Of a DNA stretch of 61,819 nt, positions 17,002 through 26,079 are shown piece by piece. The stretch comes from Flavobacterium plurextorum (GTDB lineage: Bacteria; Bacteroidota; Bacteroidia; Flavobacteriales; Flavobacteriaceae). The position numbers and the translations under genes were made by a program. The stretch lies in contig NZ_MUHD01000018.1 in the NCBI RefSeq assembly GCF_002217395.1, positions 469 through 62,287 of the forward strand, in the 5' to 3' direction. Under the pieces are notes generated by a model. That model had not been told where the DNA came from, made no database searches, and saw only the letters and a list, made by a program, of their open reading frames with translations. Every line of letters begins with the position of its first letter. The stretch's first letter is position 1.

Positions 17002-17394
17002 TTAGATGTTAGAATTTAAACAATTTGGACATAAACCTGATAATGTAAAATTTATCTCGTTTACTTTATAATTATGCGGCATAATATAGCTTGGCTTTAC
17101 ATTTTCAAGGCACGTAATTTCATGACAGCTTTCACAGCTGAAATGGGCATGATTATGAATTTGTACGCGCTGATGTGAATGATTGCATTTTGCATATTTT
17201 ACGGTGCCGTCTAGATTCGAAATTTTATGAATAATATCATCATTAACCAAACGATCTAAAATTCTATATGTAGTAACGCGATCACATATATCGTTCAATT
17301 GTTTTTGAATTTCGGTATGCGACAGTGCTGTTTTAGATTCCTCAAAAATCTCTAAAACGGCTGTCTTTGCTGTAGTATTGCGCGTGGTTTTCAT
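17002..17394 (-). CDS. Fur-family metalloregulator (probably Zur-like)
   Basis: A 130-residue Fur superfamily repressor. The N-terminal winged helix includes ALSHTEIQKQLNDICDRVTTYRILDRL; the C-terminal half has the Fur metal-binding pattern, with KYAKCNHSHQRVQIHNHAHF, then FSCESCHEITC and SGLCPNCL, two CxxC pairs forming a structural Zn site. The extra His residues and the partner genes favour a zinc (Zur) rather than iron sensor, but that is inference. It is divergent from a MerC-like gene, and two palindromes with GCAAC/TGCAA arms occupy the shared spacer at 17420-17469. Confidence 0.9.
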   Translation of the reverse strand: MKTTRNTTAKTAVLEIFEESKTALSHTEIQKQLNDICDRVTTYRILDRLVNDDIIHKISNLDGTVKYAKCNHSHQRVQIHNHAHFSCESCHEITCLENVKPSYIMPHNYKVNEINFTLSGLCPNCLNSNI

Positions 17395-17419
17395 TTTATT
17401 TATAAATTAAAAAATTAAC

Positions 17420-17432
17420 GCAACAATGTTGC
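17420..17432. promoter_or_regulatory. palindromic operator candidate 1
   Basis: GCAACAATGTTGC is a perfect inverted repeat (6-bp arms around one base). It overlaps the -33 TTG (17429-17431) of the promoter for the MerC-like gene and lies 26 bp before the Fur-family start codon, well placed for autoregulation. Confidence 0.65.
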
Positions 17433-17456
17433 AATTGATTTTAATGTGTATATTTG
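17429..17456 (+). promoter_or_regulatory. flavobacterial promoter of the MerC-like gene
   Basis: TTG (17429-17431), a 17-nt spacer and TATATTTG (17449-17456) exactly match TTG-N17-TAnnTTTG. It should drive the MerC-like gene (ATG 17489) and the flavoprotein gene after it. Confidence 0.75.
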
Positions 17457-17469
17457 CAACAAAATTGCA
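17455..17469. promoter_or_regulatory. palindromic operator candidate 2
   Basis: TGCAACAAAATTGCA has TGCAA/TTGCA arms around five bases. It overlaps the end of the -7 box and the expected transcription start of the MerC-like gene, so a bound repressor would block initiation. Confidence 0.6.
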
Positions 17470-17488
17470 TTAAGCAAAAATACGAGAA

Positions 17489-17842
17489 ATGAAGAAAACA
17501 ACAACATCCTTTTACGATATTTTAGGAATTTCGAGTGCGACTATCTGCTTGGTTCATTGTTTAGTTTTTCCGCTTTTAACCATTTTGCCTTTAGGCTTAA
17601 GTCACAATCCAATTATCGATTTATTATTTGCTTCAATAGGTTTATTTGCCATCTTCAAAATTATTAAAAAATCTGCTCTTTTAGTCTCAACAATTCTAGT
17701 TGTTTCAATGATGTTGATTTGGATAAGCATTTTAAGCGAACTGCTTTTAGATGTGCATTCGGAATTAATTTATTTGGGAGGTGTTGGAATGATTCTCGGG
17801 CATTTGATCAATTATAAACTACACAAAAAACAAAATCATTAA
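17489..17842 (+). CDS. MerC-domain membrane protein
   Basis: A 117-residue protein with four predicted membrane helices. The first helix carries SSATICLVHCLVFPLLTILP, with a Cys followed by HC in the membrane as in MerC mercury-uptake proteins and their relatives. In Bacteroidota such proteins are often found with zinc-responsive regulators and may move Zn or another soft metal across the inner membrane. It is the first gene of a short operon (11 bp to the next), controlled by the promoter at 17429-17456 and probably repressed by the divergent Fur-family protein. Confidence 0.8.
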   Translation: MKKTTTSFYDILGISSATICLVHCLVFPLLTILPLGLSHNPIIDLLFASIGLFAIFKIIKKSALLVSTILVVSMMLIWISILSELLLDVHSELIYLGGVGMILGHLINYKLHKKQNH

Positions 17843-17853
17843 AAAGCAGTCTT

Positions 17854-18759
17854 ATGAAACAGAAAAATTTTGATGTGATTATCGTTGGCGGCAGTTACAG
17901 CGGTTTGTCAGCGGCAATGAGTTTAGGACGTTCTCTACGTCAGGTTTTGGTTATCGACAGTGGTTTGCTTTGTAACAGACAAACACCGTATTCTCATAAT
18001 TTTATTACGCAGGATGGCGAAAAACCGGCTGTTATTTCGGCAAAAGCCAAGTTGCAAGTTGATCTTTATAAAACGGTTCACTTTTACAACGGACTTGCGG
18101 TAGAAGCGGTTAAGAGAGATAACGGATTTGAAATCTCAACGGAATCTGGTGAAGTTTTCAGCTCCAGAAAAGTTTTGTTTGCAACTGGCGTTAAAGATTT
18201 GCTTCCTGAAATTAAAGGTTTTGAAGATTGCTGGGGAATTTCAGTTTTACATTGTCCATATTGCCATGGTTATGAAGTTAGGAACGAAAAAACAGCAATT
18301 ATTGCTAATGGTGAAATGGCTTTTGAATATGCAAAGCTGATTTCGAATTGGACAAAAGATCTTAGATTATGCACGAACGGAAAATCAACTTTGACTTTAG
18401 AACAAATTGATGCTTTAAAAAAACACGGTGTTAGCGTATTTGAGGATGAAATTGAGGCTTTTGAGCATACAAATGGATATGTAGAGTATATTGTCTTCAA
18501 AAACGGTGAAAAAACGGCTGTAAAGGCTGTTTATGCGAAACCGCCTCTGGAACAACATTGTTCTTTGCCAATAACATTAGGTTGTGATTTAAATGAGCAA
18601 GGTTTGCTAAAAGTAGATGCAATGCAAAAAACAAATATTGCTGGTATTTATGCAAGTGGTGATTGCACGGTTCAAATGCGATCTGTTGCAATGGCAGTTT
18701 CTACAGGATCGTTTGCCGGAGCTGTGATTAATAAAGAACTTATTGATGAGGATTTTTAA
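17854..18759 (+). CDS. thioredoxin-reductase-like NAD(P)/FAD oxidoreductase
   Basis: A 301-residue flavoprotein of the thioredoxin reductase fold. It begins FDVIIVGGSYSGLSAAMSLGR (FAD Rossmann loop), has the redox pair in HCPYCHGYEV near residue 137, and ends GIYASGDCTVQMRSVAMAVS, which closes the FAD site. The NAD(P) loop near residue 155 is weak (TAIIANGEMAFEYAKL), lacking the usual GxGxxG. The substrate is unknown; small proteins of this type reduce disulfides or act on other electron carriers. Its operon position after the MerC-like gene suggests metal or redox homeostasis. Confidence 0.88.
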   Translation: MKQKNFDVIIVGGSYSGLSAAMSLGRSLRQVLVIDSGLLCNRQTPYSHNFITQDGEKPAVISAKAKLQVDLYKTVHFYNGLAVEAVKRDNGFEISTESGEVFSSRKVLFATGVKDLLPEIKGFEDCWGISVLHCPYCHGYEVRNEKTAIIANGEMAFEYAKLISNWTKDLRLCTNGKSTLTLEQIDALKKHGVSVFEDEIEAFEHTNGYVEYIVFKNGEKTAVKAVYAKPPLEQHCSLPITLGCDLNEQGLLKVDAMQKTNIAGIYASGDCTVQMRSVAMAVSTGSFAGAVINKELIDEDF

Positions 18760-18969
18760 TTGATATTTCGAAAATCTTTCGCGAAGCTGGAAAGCTTTAT
18801 TAAAAAAGCTTGAAAGGAAAATACTTTGTGTCTTCGCGGCTTTGCGAGATTTAAAAAAAGATGTTTTCAATAAAAAAGCGCTTCCAGATTCTTGTCTTTA
18901 TACTTTTAAAATAAAAATATAACATCTTGACATGATTTGAGTTGTAAAAATAAAAATTCAAAGTCGTTA

Positions 18970-19013
18970 TTTGTCAAATTTAATTTTTAGTTTTGTCTAA
19001 ATTTAATTTTACC
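18970..19013 (+). repeat. 22-bp near-tandem repeat before the TonB receptor
   Basis: TTTGTCAAATTTAATTTTTA (from 18970) and TTTGTCTAAATTTAATTTTA (from 18992) lie 22 bp apart, about two helical turns, ending just before the ATG at 19017. A TAGTTTTG box (18988-18995) is inside but its TTG is only 14 nt upstream. Confidence 0.6.
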
Positions 19014-19016
19014 ACG

Positions 19017-21278
19017 ATGAAAAATTCAATTTGGATATTGATATTATTTAATTTACACTTTTCTTTTGCACAAGAAACTACAAAAGTATCGGGTTTTATA
19101 TCTGGAGAAGGAAGGAAAATACAAGCCGCAAATGTTCATTTATTAGGTTCGAAGCAAAAAACGGTTTCAGATAGTTTGGGATTTTATGTATTCGAGAATG
19201 TTGCTTTAGGAAATTACACCATTCAGATTTCTCAAATGGGATTTCAGACTTTAAAAAAGAAAATTGAGGTAACTAAAGATTCTATTCAATCTTATGATTT
19301 TGAATTGACGGATAACGAGAATCAGCTTAATGAAGTTGTAGTTTCGGGGACTTTAAAAGCTGTAAAGCGTTTAGAAAGTGCTGTTCCGGTTGAGGTTTAT
19401 TCGCCCGTTTTCTTCAAGAAAAACCCAACACCAAGTATTTACGATGCACTTCAAAATGTAAATGGCGTTCGTCCTCAGCTTAATTGCGGGGTTTGCAACA
19501 CGGGTGATATTCATATAAATGGTTTAGAAGGACCTTATACTTTGGTTTTGATTGATGGAATGCCAATTGTAAGCAGTCTTTCGACAGTTTACGGTTTGTC
19601 AGGAATACCAAATTCGCTGGTCGAGAGAATTGAAATTGTAAAAGGTCCCGCTTCTTCTCTTTACGGAAGCGAGGCGGTTGGAGGATTAATTAATATTATC
19701 ACTAAAAATCCAACAAATGTACCTATGTTTTCAGCAGATTACTTTACGACAACTTATCTTGAGAATAATCTTGATTTGGGAATGAAATTTAATGTTGGAA
19801 AAAAAGCAACTTCACTTTTAGGAATTAATTACTTCAATTATGATCAGGTTATCGATAAAGACAAGGATAATTTTACAGATGTGACGCTTTCTGATCGTAT
19901 TTCGGTTTTTAATAAATGGAGTTTTCGTCGAAATAATAACCGTTTATTTACCATCGCAGCACGCGGAATGTATGAAGATCGCTGGGGCGGAGATGTAAGA
20001 TGGGAGAAAAAATATCGCGGCGGCGATGAAATTTACGGCGAAAGTATTTATACAAAAAGAGGAGAGTTGATAGGAAGTTATCAATTACCATTTGAAGAGA
20101 AACTAATGCTTTCTTTCTCTGGAAATGTGCATTATCAGGATAGTCGTTACGGAACAACTTCGTATATAGCAAATCAAAAAATTGGTTTTCTGCAATTGAC
20201 TTGGGATAAAAAAATAGGAAGAAATGATTTCCTTGCCGGAATTGCCACTCGATATTCTTATTATGATGATAATACAACGGCAACAAAAGAAGCGGAAAGT
20301 ACCTGGCTGCCCGGAATTTTTGTTCAGGATGAAATCACAGTTTCTCCAAAAAGTCAAGTTTTGTTGGGAGCGCGATATGATTATAACTCCATTCATGGTT
20401 CGATTTTTACGCCAAGATTTGCTTATCGCTTAAAAGCAAATGAAAATACTATTTTTAGATTGAATGCCGGAACAGGATTTCGAGTTGTGAATTTATTTAC
20501 CGAAGATCACGCAGCGCTTACAGGTTCTCGAGATGTTGTGATTCAGAATGATTTGAAGCCAGAACAATCTGTAAACGTTAATTTCAATTATATTCAGAAA
20601 ATTAATTTCGGAAACGGAACATTTATGGGAATTGAAACGACTGCTTTTTATACACGATTCAGCAATAAAATAATTTCAGATTATGAAACTGATCCTAACA
20701 AAATCATTTATGATAATATTGATGGATATGCCATAAGTCAAGGAATCAGCACTAATGTTGATGTGAATTTTACAAATGGATTGAAATTTATTCTTGGTGC
20801 GACTTTCTTGGATAATAAAAATGTTGAAGATAGAATTTCTGCACGTCCTTTTTTAACAGAAAACTTTACAGGAACTTGGAGTATTTCGTACAAAATTGAA
20901 CCTTGGAATTTGTTATTAGATTATACAGGAAATGTTTACAGCCCAATGAAACTGCCTTTGCTGAACGAATATGATCCAAGAAATCCAAACTCGCCTTGGT
21001 ACAGTATTCAAAATATCCAGTTTACGTATACAGGATGGAAAAATTTTGAACTTTACGGAGGTGTAAAAAATCTGCTTAATTTTACTCCAATGCAGAATAA
21101 TCCGTTTTTGATTTCGAGAACAAATGATCCTTTCGATAAAAATGTACAATATGATTCGGCTGGAAAAGTATTGGTTACACCTGATAATCCATACGGTTTA
21201 ACTTTTGATACGACTTATGTTTACGGGCAAAACCAAACTATTCGCGGTTTTATAGGATTGCGATATACTTTGAGATAA
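19017..21278 (+). CDS. TonB-dependent outer-membrane receptor, metal-type candidate
   Basis: A 753-residue outer-membrane receptor. I start at the ATG at 19017 (MKNSIWILILF), which gives a good signal peptide ending SFAQ; the frame extends upstream only to a TTG. Order: carboxypeptidase-like regulatory domain (KVSGFISGEGRKIQAANVH, about residues 25-105), plug domain with VLIDGMPIVSSLSTVYGLSG and RIEIVKGPASSLYGSEAVGG, then a 22-stranded barrel ending RGFIGLRYTLR. A distinctive NCGVCNTGDIHINGLEG in the plug has a CxxC that could bind a soft metal. Genes before and after it point to metal or redox function. Confidence 0.9.
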   Translation: MKNSIWILILFNLHFSFAQETTKVSGFISGEGRKIQAANVHLLGSKQKTVSDSLGFYVFENVALGNYTIQISQMGFQTLKKKIEVTKDSIQSYDFELTDNENQLNEVVVSGTLKAVKRLESAVPVEVYSPVFFKKNPTPSIYDALQNVNGVRPQLNCGVCNTGDIHINGLEGPYTLVLIDGMPIVSSLSTVYGLSGIPNSLVERIEIVKGPASSLYGSEAVGGLINIITKNPTNVPMFSADYFTTTYLENNLDLGMKFNVGKKATSLLGINYFNYDQVIDKDKDNFTDVTLSDRISVFNKWSFRRNNNRLFTIAARGMYEDRWGGDVRWEKKYRGGDEIYGESIYTKRGELIGSYQLPFEEKLMLSFSGNVHYQDSRYGTTSYIANQKIGFLQLTWDKKIGRNDFLAGIATRYSYYDDNTTATKEAESTWLPGIFVQDEITVSPKSQVLLGARYDYNSIHGSIFTPRFAYRLKANENTIFRLNAGTGFRVVNLFTEDHAALTGSRDVVIQNDLKPEQSVNVNFNYIQKINFGNGTFMGIETTAFYTRFSNKIISDYETDPNKIIYDNIDGYAISQGISTNVDVNFTNGLKFILGATFLDNKNVEDRISARPFLTENFTGTWSISYKIEPWNLLLDYTGNVYSPMKLPLLNEYDPRNPNSPWYSIQNIQFTYTGWKNFELYGGVKNLLNFTPMQNNPFLISRTNDPFDKNVQYDSAGKVLVTPDNPYGLTFDTTYVYGQNQTIRGFIGLRYTLR

Positions 21279-21311
21279 GTTTATAAGACGCAGATTAGAA
21301 TGATTTTTTCT

Positions 21312-21384
21312 AATTGTCACTCTGAGCGAGGTCGAAGGGCTTGTCAATTGGAGCGAGGCTTCGACTTCGCTCAGCCTGACAATT
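21312..21384. repeat. REP-like inverted repeat, GAGCGA/TCGAAG family
   Basis: AATTGTCACTCTGAGCGAGG (21312-) and its inverse, ending CTCAGCCTGACAATT at 21384, form a 73-bp hairpin element. A second member stands at 51011-51079. The strongest family words are TGTCACTCTGAGCGA and CTTCGACTTCGCTCAGCCTG. Confidence 0.85.
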
Positions 21385-21436
21385 GCTAATCAATTATATA
21401 AAAAAAACTTTTAATCTGTGGCAAAAAAACAAAACA

Positions 21437-21901
21437 ATGAAAAAGCTATTTCTCTTAATTTGCTTGTTAGGAATCACTTCAACAGGATTTTGCCAGTTAA
21501 AAAGCAGAACTTTTGAAGAAGTGGATAGTTTGCAACAAATTCAAAAGCGAAAAATTATTGTCTTTATTCATACTGATTGGTGTCAGTTTTGTCAAAGAAT
21601 GAAAGCAACAACTTTCAGGAATAAAGAAATCGTTGAAATGTTAAAATCAAATTTCTATTTCATTGATTTTAATGCCGAAGAGAAACGCAATATTGCTTTT
21701 AATAATCAAATATTTAAGTACAAACCTTCGGGGAACAATGTTGGTGTTCATGAATTGGCTTTGCAGCTTGGAACGATTAATGACCAAATTGTATATCCAG
21801 TTTTGTGTGTTTTGAATGAGAATTATGAAATCATTCTTCAGTATAACAACTATTTAAACCCAAAAGATTTTAAACTTCTTTTAGAAAAATTGGAAGAATA
21901 A
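21437..21901 (+). CDS. secreted thioredoxin-fold protein
   Basis: A 154-residue protein with a signal peptide (MKKLFLLICLLGITSTGFCQ, cleavage after Q or C region) and a thioredoxin fold. The redox pair is at residues 49-52 in HTDWCQFCQRM, the WCxxC arrangement of thiol-disulfide oxidoreductases. The cis-Pro region is QIVYPVLCVLNENYE. I start at the ATG at 21437 because of the signal sequence. It would act in the periplasm. Downstream, 18 bp away, begins the lycopene-cyclase-like gene, and it is preceded by a repeat element after the TonB receptor. Confidence 0.88.
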   Translation: MKKLFLLICLLGITSTGFCQLKSRTFEEVDSLQQIQKRKIIVFIHTDWCQFCQRMKATTFRNKEIVEMLKSNFYFIDFNAEEKRNIAFNNQIFKYKPSGNNVGVHELALQLGTINDQIVYPVLCVLNENYEIILQYNNYLNPKDFKLLLEKLEE

Positions 21902-21919
21902 AATTTCTTATTTTTGAGA

Positions 21920-23092
21920 ATGAATTCTTCGCAAATCAAACACTTCGATTACATTTTTACGGGAACTGGACTGGCTGCTTTAATGACAGTTTACAAAATG
22001 ATTTTAACTGAAAAATTTTCAGATAAATCTATTTTGCTGTTAGATCAAGATTCAAAGAAAAGAAATGACAGAACTTGGTGTTTTTGGGAAAAGGAAGATT
22101 CAATTTGGAATCCTATTATTTCAAAACAGTGGGATTTTGCTTTGTTTGCCAATCAAGATTTTAAACGTGATTTAGATCTTAGTCCTTATACATACAATAA
22201 AATCAATGGATTAGATTTTTATGATTTCGTTTTTGAAGTTATTTCAAATCAGCCAAATATTACTTTTTCGAATGAGAAAGTTACCGATATAAACGAACTC
22301 GAAACTCATGTTTTTGTGGGTACAGAAGAAAATCGATATACAGGCAGCTATTTATTCAACAGTATTTATACAAAGGCTTTCGCCGAAAGTCAAAACAAAT
22401 ATCCCGTTTTACAACAGCATTTTGTGGGTTGGTTTGTGAAAACAGAAACTGAAATTTTTAATTCCGAAAAAGTCACTTTTATGGATTTTTCGGTAGAACA
22501 AAAAGGAAATACTCGATTTATGTATATTTTACCGACTTCTACAACCGAAGCTTTGGTCGAATATACTTTGTTTTCGGAGAAAAGACTTTCAACAGCAGAA
22601 TATGAGAGTGAAATTCAAGTTTATTTAGAAAAACTCGGAATTCATAAGTATGAAATTATAGAAAAAGAACAGGGGAGTATCCCAATGACTTGTTATCCTT
22701 TTTGGAAGAAAAACACGAAAAAGGTTTTAAACATTGGAACTGCCGGTGGATGGACAAAAGCAAGTACAGGTTATACTTTTAAAAATTCGGATAAAAAATC
22801 TTCAGAATTAGTAGATTTTCTTCAAAATGAGAATTTTAAAATGATAGATTTTCATAAGAAAAGCCGATTTTGGTTTTATGATTTATTGCTTTTGGATATT
22901 TTGTATCGTCACAATGAATTAGGAAGTTCTATTTTTTCTTCTTTATTCAGAAAAGGAAATCCACAATTGATTTTTAAGTTCTTGGATGAAGAAACAAGTT
23001 TTTTAGAAGATGTTAAAGTTATTTTAAAGTGCCCAAAACTTCCATTTATAAAAGCGTTATTTAGAGTGATTTTTCTTTCAAATAAGTCTTAA
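21920..23092 (+). CDS. lycopene-cyclase-family flavoprotein
   Basis: A 390-residue protein similar to lycopene beta-cyclases: an N-terminal dinucleotide-binding start (FDYIFTGTGLAALMTVYKM), the family signature NDRTWCFWEKED near residue 50, and the C-terminal YPFWKKNTKKVLNIGTAGGW and STGYTFKNS. Lycopene cyclases form beta-ionone rings in carotenoid synthesis. No crtB, crtI or crtZ adjoin it; its neighbours are a thioredoxin-like protein and a TPR protein, so a different flavin-dependent role cannot be excluded. The start is the ATG at 21920, six bases after an upstream TTG. Confidence 0.75.
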   Translation: MNSSQIKHFDYIFTGTGLAALMTVYKMILTEKFSDKSILLLDQDSKKRNDRTWCFWEKEDSIWNPIISKQWDFALFANQDFKRDLDLSPYTYNKINGLDFYDFVFEVISNQPNITFSNEKVTDINELETHVFVGTEENRYTGSYLFNSIYTKAFAESQNKYPVLQQHFVGWFVKTETEIFNSEKVTFMDFSVEQKGNTRFMYILPTSTTEALVEYTLFSEKRLSTAEYESEIQVYLEKLGIHKYEIIEKEQGSIPMTCYPFWKKNTKKVLNIGTAGGWTKASTGYTFKNSDKKSSELVDFLQNENFKMIDFHKKSRFWFYDLLLLDILYRHNELGSSIFSSLFRKGNPQLIFKFLDEETSFLEDVKVILKCPKLPFIKALFRVIFLSNKS

Positions 23093-23109
23093 CGCAAAAC
23101 TTTAAACCA

Positions 23110-23907
23110 TTGAAAAAAATTATTCTGAGTTTCAGTTTTTTTATTTCCATTTTTTCTTTTGGACAAGTATCAATCAATAAGGTTCGAGATGCTATTGTTG
23201 CCCAAAGTCTCGACAGTTGTGCTTATAAATACAATTATGTTTTTCAAATGTCTGAGTGGCAAAGTTGTATTGATGAAGGACTAAAAAAAGACAGCACAAT
23301 TGCTTATTTGTGGCAGCAAAAAGCAATGCCCTATTTTAAATGTAAGAAATACGAAGTGGGAATGGCTTATTTAGACAAAGCTGTTCTTTATAATAAACAG
23401 GAATGGCTTCCTTACAGAGCTTTTATAAAATGCATATTTGCAAAGACCTACAAAAGTGCGATTTCAGATTTTGAAGAATGCACCAAACTTTATGGAAATA
23501 CTTATGTAATGGATCATACGTATAGTTTTTATATTGGGCTTTGTTATTTGCAATTGAACGAATATGAAAAAGCGGAAAAGCTTTTTGATGATTATGTAAA
23601 TGATATTTATAAAAACAGACAGCAATTGGAGCATCCAACAGCTTATTTTTATCAGGGAATTGCTAAATATGAACTTAAAAAATGGGATGAAGCAATTGCT
23701 ATTTTTGATAAGGCAATTAAAATCTATCCCGAATTTTCAGACGCGAAATATTACAAAGCGATTTGCTGGTTGAAACAAGGTAAGTCAAGAGAGGAAGTTG
23801 TGGCTTTGGTAGGAATTGCCAGAGAAGATGCCGCTAAAGGGTTTTCTCTTAATGAAGACAATACAGTTTACGAAACCTATCCGTACCAAAAGAAATTCAG
23901 TAAATAA
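23110..23907 (+). CDS. secreted TPR-repeat protein (TTG start)
   Basis: A 265-residue protein with an N-terminal signal peptide MKKIILSFSFFISIFSFGQ and several tetratricopeptide-like repeats, for example KYEVGMAYLDKAVLYNKQEWL, LQLNEYEKAEKLFDDYV and KKWDEAIAIFDKAIKIYPEF. The first codon is TTG: no ATG gives the signal peptide, so a non-AUG start is the best reading. TPR proteins of this kind scaffold protein-protein contacts in the periplasm. It follows the cyclase-like gene by 17 bp and is probably in the same operon. Confidence 0.8.
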   Translation: MKKIILSFSFFISIFSFGQVSINKVRDAIVAQSLDSCAYKYNYVFQMSEWQSCIDEGLKKDSTIAYLWQQKAMPYFKCKKYEVGMAYLDKAVLYNKQEWLPYRAFIKCIFAKTYKSAISDFEECTKLYGNTYVMDHTYSFYIGLCYLQLNEYEKAEKLFDDYVNDIYKNRQQLEHPTAYFYQGIAKYELKKWDEAIAIFDKAIKIYPEFSDAKYYKAICWLKQGKSREEVVALVGIAREDAAKGFSLNEDNTVYETYPYQKKFSK

Positions 23908-24091
23908 CAACTGAAAGAAATCAGATTATGTCTTTGTTAACGAGTTTGTTGTGAGTTTTATCGTTTGAAAAATGTATTGTTTTAAGATTTGGTTTTGACT
24001 TCCGACTTTATGACTTTACAACTTTTGACTAAATCAATCGAACTATAACAAAACTTTATACTTCAAATTAAGTAGTTGCGAGTAAACTTTG

Positions 24092-24099
24092 TAACTTTG
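24092..24099 (+). promoter_or_regulatory. candidate -7 box of the bacilliredoxin gene
   Basis: TAACTTTG matches TAnnTTTG 33 bp before the ATG at 24132. The nearest TTG (24076-24078) is only 13 nt upstream, shorter than the usual 17-23, so this is a partial match. Confidence 0.4.
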
Positions 24100-24131
24100 C
24101 AGTTCAAAAGTAAAATTTAAAAATAAAAAAT

Positions 24132-24542
24132 ATGTATCCAGAAGAAATGGTAAAACCAATGCAAGCTGAATTAACTGTTGCAGGTTTTCAAGATTTACAT
24201 AGTGCTGAGGCTGTAGATAATGCTATCAAAGCTGAAGGTACCACTTTAGTTGTTGTAAACTCTGTTTGTGGTTGTGCTGCAAGAAATGCGCGTCCGGGAG
24301 CAAAAATGAGTTTAGAAGGTGCTAAAAAACCAGATCATCTTATTACAGTTTTTGCTGGTGTTGACAAAGAAGCTGTTGATGCTGCAAGACAACATATGTT
24401 TCCATTTCCTCCATCATCGCCATCTATGGCTTTGTTCAAAAACGGAGAATTGGTTCACATGTTAGAGCGTCACCACATCGAAGGTCACCCAGCTGAAATG
24501 ATCGCTGAGAATTTGCAAGATGCGTTTAACGAGTTTTGTTAA
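24132..24542 (+). CDS. bacilliredoxin (BrxA/BrxB, YphP family)
   Basis: A 136-residue thioredoxin-fold protein. The Cys-Gly-Cys redox motif ([17 protein letters not shown], Cys 46 and 48) is diagnostic of the bacilliredoxin family, which removes bacillithiol from mixed disulfides or acts as a thiol reductase. The family start [14 protein letters not shown] and the end [20 protein letters not shown] are well conserved. It appears monocistronic, bounded on its 3' side by a strong stem-loop at 24623-24660. Whether this organism makes bacillithiol cannot be seen here. Confidence 0.95.
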   Translation: MYPEEMVKPMQAELTVAGFQDLHSAEAVDNAIKAEGTTLVVVNSVCGCAARNARPGAKMSLEGAKKPDHLITVFAGVDKEAVDAARQHMFPFPPSSPSMALFKNGELVHMLERHHIEGHPAEMIAENLQDAFNEFC

Positions 24543-24544
24543 TT

Positions 24545-24620
24545 TAAGGGACTAAGGTTCTGAGTTGCTGAGGCTCTAAGGTTTTAGGCTCAAAGTGGCA
24601 AAGATACAGAGGTACAAAGA
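24545..24620. repeat. low-complexity intergenic words
   Basis: AAGGTTCTGAGTTGCTGAGG followed by GGCTCAAAGTGGCAAAGATA-type words. A partly inverse set (CTCAGTACCTTAGAATCTTAG) lies at 24680-24715, across the terminator hairpin. Confidence 0.55.
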
Positions 24621-24622
24621 TT

Positions 24623-24660
24623 AACAACAAAAGCACTATGAAAATAGTGCTTTTGTTGTT
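24623..24660. terminator. bidirectional terminator hairpin
   Basis: A perfect 17-bp stem, AACAACAAAAGCACTAT with its inverse, closes on a GAAA tetraloop, with AT-rich flanks. It separates the convergent bacilliredoxin and efflux operon transcripts. Confidence 0.8.
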
Positions 24661-24711
24661 TTATAACGTTTTTAAAATCTCAGTACCTTAGAATCTTAGT
24701 AACTTAGAACT

Positions 24712-26071
<1,360 letters not shown>

Positions 26072-26079
<8 letters not shown>

